Part shown: one piece after another, positions 1 to 6,956 of the stretch | How positions within the stretch are numbered: position 1 is the first letter of the stretch | Layout of the letters: every line of letters starts with the position of its first letter | NCBI GenBank assembly: GCA_022729235.1 | Contig: JALDAJ010000001.1 | Location: forward strand, 638,442-702,441 | DNA from: Candidatus Nanohalarchaeota archaeon | GTDB taxonomy: Archaea; Nanohalarchaeota; Nanosalinia; Nanosalinales; Nanosalinaceae | Direction: 5' to 3' | Length of the DNA stretch: 64,000 nucleotides | Position numbers and translations under genes: made by a program | The notes under the pieces: model-generated | The model's input: only the letters and a program-made list of their open reading frames with translations | The model's database searches: none | What the model was told of the DNA's origin: nothing

Positions 1-558
1 TTTAATATGGGTGAGGAAGAGATCGAAGTAGAATTTGAGGTGTCGGGTCTGGAGAGAGCAGACTACTCCGGTCTAGAGAACATTCTGGTCGGACCTTCTA
101 ACGTCAGCGAAGAGCCGAGGGAAGGATGGAGCTACATCGATGGGAGGTACGTTGAGCCTGCAGAGGAAAGCTTTACGGTCCAGATGGATAGACAACGGGA
201 AAATAGTTCGATGGACTTCCAGCTTGAGGTGACGGCACGCCTCCCGGATGACGCGGAGAGAACTATTCGCCAGGAAATAGTGCATGAACGCGTGCATGAC
301 CTCCGGATGGAGACCCGGACCGTGATAATAGACCCAGAGGATGAAGAGGAGCAGGAGCTGTGGAGAGAGGTTAACGCTACAGAAAGAGAGGGAATGGAAG
401 AATTCCGGGGTGAGAGGGAGGAAGAAAATGGAGAACTTGTAGAGAATAATATGACAGGTGAAGACACTGAAGGTAGTGATAGAGGCTCTGTAAACACGCT
501 AACGTTTGTATTAGTCGCAGGGATACTGCTTATGTCAGCCTACCTGTTGACTGTGTAG
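1..558 (+). CDS. Membrane-anchored surface protein, C-terminal part
   Basis: The reading frame is open to the window edge; the first ATG inside the window is at 7. The protein is acidic and hydrophilic, with several N-x-S/T sites, and ends in one hydrophobic segment (about the last 20 residues, VLVAGILLMSAYLL) with almost nothing after it. That topology implies an extracytoplasmic body held by a C-terminal anchor. The visible part has no signal peptide, so the true start probably lies upstream of the window and this is a partial gene. I do not recognise a domain. The next gene is another secreted surface protein in the same orientation about 105 bases downstream, so this belongs to a surface-protein group. 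Confidence 0.6.
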   Translation, partial: FNMGEEEIEVEFEVSGLERADYSGLENILVGPSNVSEEPREGWSYIDGRYVEPAEESFTVQMDRQRENSSMDFQLEVTARLPDDAERTIRQEIVHERVHDLRMETRTVIIDPEDEEEQELWREVNATEREGMEEFRGEREEENGELVENNMTGEDTEGSDRGSVNTLTFVLVAGILLMSAYLLTV

Positions 559-664
559 TTTGGAAACATCTTTTAACCGGAAATACAAAGCATAGAGTGA
601 GGGGGAGGGAAAAATAGTAGCCGGTAGATCCTGGGAAGACTTCCGGTTCCGGAGAGGTCTAAAA

Positions 665-2791
665 ATGGAGAACAACTTATTCACGCTGGGCTTAGCCGCC
701 CTTCTACTGGTAGCTGCAGCCGCAGCTGTAGATACATTTGATGATTCAGAGATCCATGTGAACGTTAATGATTCCTGCCAGGTCTCCCTTTACAACTTTG
801 AACAACCCGGTTTCGGGTTTGAACACCACCGGAAGATAGGTTTCGGAGGTAACGGGACATGGGGAAATGATGGTCCGGTAACTGTCGTAAACACCGGGAA
901 CCAGAACGCGAGCTACCTTTTTAACCTGTCGATATATCCTTCCACAAAACCGGAGATAGAAACTATTGCTCCGGAGCAGAACGATACCTTCAGCATCGAG
1001 GACGGGGAGGAGACAGAGGTGACCTTTGAATACAGGTTTGAGGCATTCTCGGGAGAAGAGGCGGTTGCGGATTTGCTGATAAAGGAGGACTCTGAGGAAG
1101 AATACTCTACCATAGATACACAGAACCAGACAGCGAGCGATGGCTCCGTCCTGTACGAACAAACACAGGATCTGCCGGAGGGGGAGCACTTTTACATGGT
1201 AGAGGTGGAGTCAGCCCACGGAAAGGTGTATCACACAGAGCCGGTTGGTTTCGCGGTTGGAGACGATAATAACGCGTCTATGCCTGATAAAGGTGCGGAC
1301 ATGGATTTCAAACCAATGGATATCAACGTGCAGCCAAATCCTGAAGAGTACACTGACAACACGACATTATCCGCTAACTGGGCGGCAAACGAGTCTATCC
1401 CCGGGGATTTCCCTCCCCGTGAAAATCTGGGTATAGACTTCACGGCTAACTACCCGCCCGCGAACTACACAGGAAACGCGACTGTTGAATACGTATGCGG
1501 AGACTTGGCAGAACTGGAGGATGACAGGCAGAATGATACCATAACTTATGACTACAGTTTCGAGAGGATGACAGGGATACTTGAGATAGTTGAGATAGAG
1601 GAGGATGGTGAGGCGCCTGACGAGGCGGGTGAAGAAGATGAAACTGACTACGAACTACCTCCTGAGCTGGAGTCGATACTGGAGGATGCAGAGATAGACC
1701 TGGATGATCCAGATGTAGAGGAGGATGTCGAGTTAAACCTGAGCGCTGTCGTCGAATACCTGAATGAGACGGGTGAAATAGACATAGATGACCCGGACAG
1801 GGAGGAAGACGCTAGACTGGAACTGGACGCCATACTTGAACACTTCGAAGAGGATGCTGAACCGAGGGAGGGAGACGACCCGGAATTCCCGGGAGAAACA
1901 CCAGTACCTGACCCGTCTCCTGAACTCGTCGTGGAGATGACGCCTGTAGAAAGCAGTTACAACGCCACGCCGGGACAGTTTGCGCCCATGGAGCTCAGTG
2001 TGCAGAATGTTGGAGGAACGGATGTTGATGATATCGATATAGATCCCAGGATAGATGAAATTATGCCTGGCTGGGAGGTGGAGGGCTCGCAGATTTCTTC
2101 GTTACCGCAGGGCGCAAATATCACGAGAACGGTCTTTGTTCAACCAGCAGAGACCGCGCAACCTGGCGAGTACCTAGTCCCTGTCGATGCCTATGACGGG
2201 AATAACACAAGAATCGATCTGGAGTACGTAAATCTGGAGGTGGAGGACGTACCCGCGTTCTTTAACCGGATGAGATTCACCGATGTCCCTAGGACAATCG
2301 CGATTGAGGAAGGAGACGAGCAGACATATCCGGTCATGATAGAGAATATAGGTCGGGAAGACCTTGAGAATATAGAGTTTGAGGCGCAGAACATCGATGA
2401 CTGCGGAACTTTCTCCGCGCCAGTGGTTGATGAGCTTCAAGAGGGCGAGTCAGTATCCGCCAGTCTAGAGATCGCCGCGACTGATTCGACGGGAGAATGC
2501 GAGATAAATGTGATAGCCTCATCGGATGAGGGTGCTTACACCTTCGCTGATATGACGGTAACGGTTATCCCGGAGGATGCGTTGATACCTCCTGAGCAGA
2601 GAGTGCCGTTGATAGCCTTTGTATGGACGTTCCTCCTAGCAGGCTACGGTGTATCCGTCCGGAAGTTTGACCTGCAGTCCTTTGGTCTGAAGCTTCCGCT
2701 GGTTTTACTGGTGATAGGGCAGACCGTGATTATACTCTACCTTGCGACTAACACTTATGGTGTGCTTCCCTCGGAGATATTCCCGTTCTGA
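665..2791 (+). CDS. Large secreted/membrane surface protein with CARDB/NEW3-like repeats
   Basis: 708 residues. The N-terminus is a signal peptide (hydrophobic LGLAALLLVAAAAAV at about residues 8-22). The body is rich in Asp/Glu and N-x-S/T sites. A very acidic central segment (about 310-420) separates an N-terminal beta-rich region from two Ig-like modules (about 420-630) of the type '...LSVQNVGGTDV...' and '...MIENIGREDL...', which resemble CARDB or NEW3 domains. Two C-terminal hydrophobic segments (about 645-665 and 675-700) anchor it. The body should lie outside the cell; function is unknown beyond adhesion or envelope architecture. Its 3' end overlaps the convergent gene at 2755-3306 by 37 bases. 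Confidence 0.75.
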   Translation: MENNLFTLGLAALLLVAAAAAVDTFDDSEIHVNVNDSCQVSLYNFEQPGFGFEHHRKIGFGGNGTWGNDGPVTVVNTGNQNASYLFNLSIYPSTKPEIETIAPEQNDTFSIEDGEETEVTFEYRFEAFSGEEAVADLLIKEDSEEEYSTIDTQNQTASDGSVLYEQTQDLPEGEHFYMVEVESAHGKVYHTEPVGFAVGDDNNASMPDKGADMDFKPMDINVQPNPEEYTDNTTLSANWAANESIPGDFPPRENLGIDFTANYPPANYTGNATVEYVCGDLAELEDDRQNDTITYDYSFERMTGILEIVEIEEDGEAPDEAGEEDETDYELPPELESILEDAEIDLDDPDVEEDVELNLSAVVEYLNETGEIDIDDPDREEDARLELDAILEHFEEDAEPREGDDPEFPGETPVPDPSPELVVEMTPVESSYNATPGQFAPMELSVQNVGGTDVDDIDIDPRIDEIMPGWEVEGSQISSLPQGANITRTVFVQPAETAQPGEYLVPVDAYDGNNTRIDLEYVNLEVEDVPAFFNRMRFTDVPRTIAIEEGDEQTYPVMIENIGREDLENIEFEAQNIDDCGTFSAPVVDELQEGESVSASLEIAATDSTGECEINVIASSDEGAYTFADMTVTVIPEDALIPPEQRVPLIAFVWTFLLAGYGVSVRKFDLQSFGLKLPLVLLVIGQTVIILYLATNTYGVLPSEIFPF

Positions 2792-3306
2792 TTCTCTATA
2801 ACCATTTCCAGTGACAGGATAACACCGACTGCTACTATAAGTAGTACCGAGGCTGTCATCGAGGATACACCTGCTTCTATTATCTCCGAAACTGCAGCTA
2901 AATCACCTTTACCCAGTCCAAGAGTCACTGACAGGAACATCCCTGCCGAAACCATCCCGGCGAGTTTCTCCCTGAAATCTCCTGCCCTGAGACCGGCCAG
3001 GAGCGTTAAAGCACCAGCAGTTATAGTGGCAGCGTAGCCTGAAAGATAAAAGGCAAGAAGTTCGGTGTTACCGAGACCGCAGTAAGGGGAAACAGTTCCA
3101 TGCAGACCGGAAAGAAATGAAAACCCCAGGCTGAACCCGTAGTTACATCCTGTGTATTCGAGCACGGATATGTGACCTAGTTCGTGTATGAGCGGACCAA
3201 TAATGAGGAAGCAGGTAAAGAATGCTCCTGAAATCACCAGATTTTCCAGCAGTTTTTCTCTCCTCTCAGAGCTTTCCAGGTCTTTCAAGTGTTTATCTGG
3301 ATACAT
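2755..3306 (-). CDS. Small integral membrane M50-like metalloprotease
   Basis: 183 residues with about four to five hydrophobic segments. A zinc-protease motif HELGH (residues 41-45) lies inside the first membrane segment, as in site-2 protease (M50) family members. A later G-K-G-D-L stretch could supply the third metal ligand. Family knowledge suggests intramembrane cleavage; the substrate is unknown. The protein is shorter than typical M50 proteins and has no PDZ or CBS domain. Its ATG overlaps the stop of the upstream coiled-coil gene, so it is probably the last gene of the MoxR-DUF58-VWA operon. Convergent overlap with the surface gene at 665-2791. Confidence 0.65.
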   Translation of the reverse strand: MYPDKHLKDLESSERREKLLENLVISGAFFTCFLIIGPLIHELGHISVLEYTGCNYGFSLGFSFLSGLHGTVSPYCGLGNTELLAFYLSGYAATITAGALTLLAGLRAGDFREKLAGMVSAGMFLSVTLGLGKGDLAAVSEIIEAGVSSMTASVLLIVAVGVILSLEMVIENQNGNISEGSTP

Positions 3307-4931
3307 CAGTATCCCTTGACTACCTTTCTCGAGGCATTTATTATCTCGTCTATGTCGGAGACGTCAAGATCGCCAGTGTACTGGTCGACATGCATCCCGT
3401 CGAAGAACTCTCTTAACGTCTCCACGTTCTTACCTCTCTTATCCCGGATCTTGTCCGCTAGTTCCCTGTAAGTAAGTTCTCTCTCGATTCCCTCTTTGTA
3501 TTCAAGGTAGCCTTTCATGATTTGAGCAGTCTTTATAGCGGCTTCTTCCTCATTTTCCAGGTCCTTGTACTTCTCAAGCAGCTCCAGTACTTTCCTATCC
3601 CGCGCGCCGTTATCGTTGTCGCTTTCGTCACCGCCGCGTTTAAGGATGTCGCGTACACTGTTCCGGAAATCCCGGATATCATCGAGCTGATCTCTGAAAC
3701 TACTGCTTTCTTCCTCTTCTTCCTCATGTCCTACAGCACCCATGAGCATCTCAAGTTCCTCTTCCGCCTCTTCTCTCATCTCCTCCATTTCCTCCTCTTC
3801 AACTTCATGGTCTTCAGACTTGCTGCCGGCACCAATAACTTCTACCTCTCCGCTATCTTCCTCCATCGACTGCTTTATCTTCTTGAGGTCGTCGATGCTA
3901 GCCTTCCTGAGAACTTCCCTGTCAAAATCGTCTTCAAGTTCCTCTATAAGTTCTTCTCTCTCCGTTTTATCATCTCTCAGTTTCTTAAGCTCGTCAAGGG
4001 TTAACTCTTCCAGCTGCTCATCGCTCATGTCAACGTCCAGTTCTTCAAGTATCTCTTTCTTCTCCTCCAGTTCAGGATTGGTTTCATCCTCGTCTTCCTG
4101 CTCTTCTATGTCTTCTCCAGGGTCTTCTTCCCAGTCTTCTATGTCTTCATCCTCTATTTCTTCCAGTTCCTCGTTTTCGTCTTCTCCAGCCTCCTCTTCT
4201 TCATCTAGTTCCCCTGAATCTTCGGCATCATCTTCATCATCGAGTTCCTCACCTTCTTCTCCTGTTTCTTGATCTTCTAATGATTCTTCGTTTTGTATAG
4301 ACTTCATAGCCTCGGCGATATCTCCTGTAGAAGAGTCTATACTGTCCGCGAGCCTGTCCACTTTTTCTTCCGGCTCAAGTTTCTCCATATCTCTTTCCAG
4401 CTGTTCGAGGTCTTCCTCCAGCTCTTCGACGTCTTCCTCGACGTTCTGGATGTCTGAGGCAGCCTGTATCTCTGCTATCTCCTTTTTTATAAGCTCGATA
4501 GCGGTTTTCCGGTTCTTCAATGACTCCTCGGCTTCAAGGAGTTCCTCCAGCGCCTCTGTAGAGAGTGATCGTGCCTCGATGAATGCCTGGAGTTCATCCA
4601 CGGTCCCGCTCGTAACTTCTATCAGGCGCTCTACTTCGATGTGGTCTGTGTTAACGGCGTTTGAGAAGTCCTCTTGGTTGTCCACCTGCTCTATTATACT
4701 CTTTATCTTCCTGACATCTTCCCTGGCTTCCTCAAGCAGACCGTCATCCTCTTCTTCCAGTCTCTTACCCAGTATCTTTTTCGCCGACTTCCTGTCCTTA
4801 CCCGCTTTCTCCGCCTCAAGAAGGGTCATGACCTGCTCATCTGACAGGTCACGCATCTCGACGTATCTCTCCAGCTCTTCTACTGTACCGCTAAGGGCTT
4901 CTACAACTTCGACTGTGCCGAGTTCTTCCAT
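3306..4931 (-). CDS. Acidic coiled-coil protein with an internal duplicated module
   Basis: 541 residues, with no signal peptide or membrane segment, so probably cytoplasmic. Two related modules of about 37 residues occur at 14-50 and 108-144; both read SGTV-[ED]-EL then LLEAE and RK-[ST]-A. A long, extremely Glu/Asp-rich coiled coil follows (about 160-410). The C-terminal domain (about 430-541) is more globular. I do not recognise the family. It lies between the VWA protein (36 bases upstream) and the M50-like protease (overlapping stop/start), so it probably belongs to the MoxR-linked assembly. A scaffold or substrate role is inference from position only. Confidence 0.6.
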   Translation of the reverse strand: MEELGTVEVVEALSGTVEELERYVEMRDLSDEQVMTLLEAEKAGKDRKSAKKILGKRLEEEDDGLLEEAREDVRKIKSIIEQVDNQEDFSNAVNTDHIEVERLIEVTSGTVDELQAFIEARSLSTEALEELLEAEESLKNRKTAIELIKKEIAEIQAASDIQNVEEDVEELEEDLEQLERDMEKLEPEEKVDRLADSIDSSTGDIAEAMKSIQNEESLEDQETGEEGEELDDEDDAEDSGELDEEEEAGEDENEELEEIEDEDIEDWEEDPGEDIEEQEDEDETNPELEEKKEILEELDVDMSDEQLEELTLDELKKLRDDKTEREELIEELEDDFDREVLRKASIDDLKKIKQSMEEDSGEVEVIGAGSKSEDHEVEEEEMEEMREEAEEELEMLMGAVGHEEEEEESSSFRDQLDDIRDFRNSVRDILKRGGDESDNDNGARDRKVLELLEKYKDLENEEEAAIKTAQIMKGYLEYKEGIERELTYRELADKIRDKRGKNVETLREFFDGMHVDQYTGDLDVSDIDEIINASRKVVKGY

Positions 4932-4966
4932 CTCTGGGAACTATTTGAAATTGGTTAAATAAGGGT

Positions 4967-5917
4967 TTATGGAAGGATGCTGTAACGAGTGGAACCTAGT
5001 ACCCACTCAAGGAGCAGGAGAATCAGTGTGGCGTAGATAAAGTAAATTGAAACGCTGGTCTCTACCTCTCGCTCCTCAAGCTCCATGATTTCCTCCCGGA
5101 GCTCCGTACCGTTGTTTACTGTGCTGAACTCTCCACCGGTCTGTTCTGCCACGCGCCTTAATTCGTTCTCGTTGATGTTCGGGTAGACAGCTCTCGTGGC
5201 GTTCTCCCCACCTATTATCTCGTACTCTGTCCGCACCTCGCTTTCATCACCTATACCGACTGTATGCACTGTTGTATTATGGGTCTGGGCGAACCGGATG
5301 GATTCGTTTACAGGTGTTCCGGCGCTGCTCTCACTGCCGGTGATGACGATAACAGTCCCGGAACGGTTAGTTTCCAGGAGCATCGAGGTCGAGGTGTGGA
5401 CCGCATCTCCCAGTGCCGAACCTGCTATTTCTCCTACATCTACCGTGTTGACCTGTAACGATGCGCTCTCGTAGTCAGAGGTCATGTCTACGTCTCTTGA
5501 AATATCTCCGGCGAAGGAGACTACTCCTACCTCAGAGTCTCCTTCCATCTGTGATATAAACTCCGAGGTCATCTGCTTGGATGCCTCGAGCCGTGTCGGT
5601 TCTATATCGTCGGTAAGCATGGAACTGGACGAGTCTATCGCGAAGACGACGTCGGTATCCGGTGCCTGCACCTCTTCCACCAGTGCAGGCGATGAAAGAC
5701 CGATAATCAGGAGAGTCAGCGCCCCTATCCTTGTCAGGAGCACGATATTGCTTGACTTGAGAAAGTTCTTCCCGGCCACTTTCTGCAGGGTCTCATAGTT
5801 CCCGAACTTCATCGCTCTCTGCCTGTTCTTCTTCGTTGCCCCGATGTAAAGCACGATAGCAAGCCCGTTCACAAGCAAGAGCAGCCACGCGTACTCGTTG
5901 GTCAGTACCAGACGCAT
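4967..5917 (-). CDS. VWA-domain membrane protein (BatA-like)
   Basis: 316 residues. Two N-terminal hydrophobic segments (about 10-28 and 58-76) are followed by a von Willebrand A domain opening with the MIDAS motif DSSSS (in VVFAIDSSSSML, about residue 93) and a final C-terminal membrane segment. This is the BatA/BatB layout found beside MoxR and DUF58 genes, where the VWA protein is thought to bind partners via a metal site. The usual late MIDAS Asp (T-D-G) is replaced here by T-G-S in VITGSESS, so metal binding may be altered. A good ribosome binding site (ggaggagg) supports the start. DUF58 lies 107 bases upstream. Confidence 0.8.
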   Translation of the reverse strand: MRLVLTNEYAWLLLLVNGLAIVLYIGATKKNRQRAMKFGNYETLQKVAGKNFLKSSNIVLLTRIGALTLLIIGLSSPALVEEVQAPDTDVVFAIDSSSSMLTDDIEPTRLEASKQMTSEFISQMEGDSEVGVVSFAGDISRDVDMTSDYESASLQVNTVDVGEIAGSALGDAVHTSTSMLLETNRSGTVIVITGSESSAGTPVNESIRFAQTHNTTVHTVGIGDESEVRTEYEIIGGENATRAVYPNINENELRRVAEQTGGEFSTVNNGTELREEIMELEEREVETSVSIYFIYATLILLLLEWVLGSTRYSILP

Positions 5918-6024
5918 GTGAAAACCTCCTCCGCTCGTTTTCTATAATATGATTTTCTTCCAGAAAACACGGTCTGAAACTCGCTCCGCTCATTTCTTGA
6001 GATCTCTTCTAACGAAGACATCTT

Positions 6025-6954
6025 CTACCATCCTCCTCCTTCCTGGTCGAAGTAGGATGCGAAAGCCTTTGCGAATTCATCCCTGGTATCGATTTTAAGG
6101 AAACTGGCGCCTCCCCCGGTCAGCTTCTCTTTCATCCTTTGCTCCTCTATATCAGCCTCCCGGTCGAACTCCTCCTTGATCTTCGTGGTGTCGACCACCA
6201 TCTGACCGCCGCCACTTGAAGAAGACTCGAACCGGAAGTTACCGGCTTCAGGCATCCGGTAGTCTCTCAGATCCCGGACCATGACGGCCATCTGGTGCCT
6301 GAACTTCTCGTTCGCCAGCTGCATCTTAGCCTTCCAGTCTCCCTCGACCTCAAGGAAGTCGGATATGATGAATATCGAAGTATTACCCTTTATCTGCCCG
6401 ATCACATCGTTCATCGCCTCTTCAAGATCGAACTTCCCCCCGTAGATATCGTAGTCTGTAACCTCGTGGAGCACCCGCTGGTACTGGTCTGTACCGCCCT
6501 GCGGCGTGACTATACGAGACTCCTCGCCCCACATACCTATCCCGACGTCTATACCTGCATCAACGGAGGCGTAGGTAAGTGCAGAGGCGACGACAGCAGC
6601 GTATTCCGATTTCAGCTTGTCTGCGGTACCGAACAGCATCGTGTCCGATACGTCCATTATTATGAATACGTCCATGTCCCGCTCCTCATCGAACTCCTTG
6701 ACGTAGAGCTCTGGTTTACCCGCCGAAATCTTCCAGTCTATGCGCGAGGCATCGTCCGCCGGCAGGTACTGTCTCAGCCCTGAGAACTCGACACCGGATG
6801 GCTGGAAGTGCTCCTTGTATTTGAGTATGAACCGGAAAAGGTCGGATACACGTTTGACCTCGACATCAACCTGTTTCCTCAGTTTCTCTGGCGGTATAAG
6901 ATCGTTTTTGTTCACTCCTTCGCTGTTGTCTCCCTTCATGTTATCGAGAAACAT
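6025..6954 (-). CDS. DUF58 family protein (MoxR partner)
   Basis: 309 residues. The DUF58 signature is clear: an N-terminal G-x-E-F-x-G-L-R-x-Y-x-P-x-D-D segment with R-x-I-D-W-K, then a VWA-like fold starting DVFIIMDVSDTM. DUF58 proteins are encoded beside MoxR ATPases and are presumed partners in metal-cofactor insertion or complex assembly; the direct activity is not established. No membrane segment is visible, unlike many longer DUF58 proteins, so it is probably soluble or peripheral. It begins two bases after the MoxR stop, with a gaggt-type ribosome binding site inside the end of that gene, so the two are cotranscribed and probably coupled. Confidence 0.85.
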   Translation of the reverse strand: MFLDNMKGDNSEGVNKNDLIPPEKLRKQVDVEVKRVSDLFRFILKYKEHFQPSGVEFSGLRQYLPADDASRIDWKISAGKPELYVKEFDEERDMDVFIIMDVSDTMLFGTADKLKSEYAAVVASALTYASVDAGIDVGIGMWGEESRIVTPQGGTDQYQRVLHEVTDYDIYGGKFDLEEAMNDVIGQIKGNTSIFIISDFLEVEGDWKAKMQLANEKFRHQMAVMVRDLRDYRMPEAGNFRFESSSSGGGQMVVDTTKIKEEFDREADIEEQRMKEKLTGGGASFLKIDTRDEFAKAFASYFDQEGGGW

Positions 6955-6956
6955 CT

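Noticed and set aside
3742-4272. Long Ser-rich open frame on the plus strand
   Set aside because: Mirror frame of the Glu/Asp-rich coiled-coil gene on the minus strand; poly-Ser comes from the reverse complement of Glu codons.
5793-5993. Open frame across the VWA start and upstream gap
   Set aside because: It is out of frame with the VWA gene, basic, and has no ribosome binding site; the gap between DUF58 and VWA holds no supported gene.
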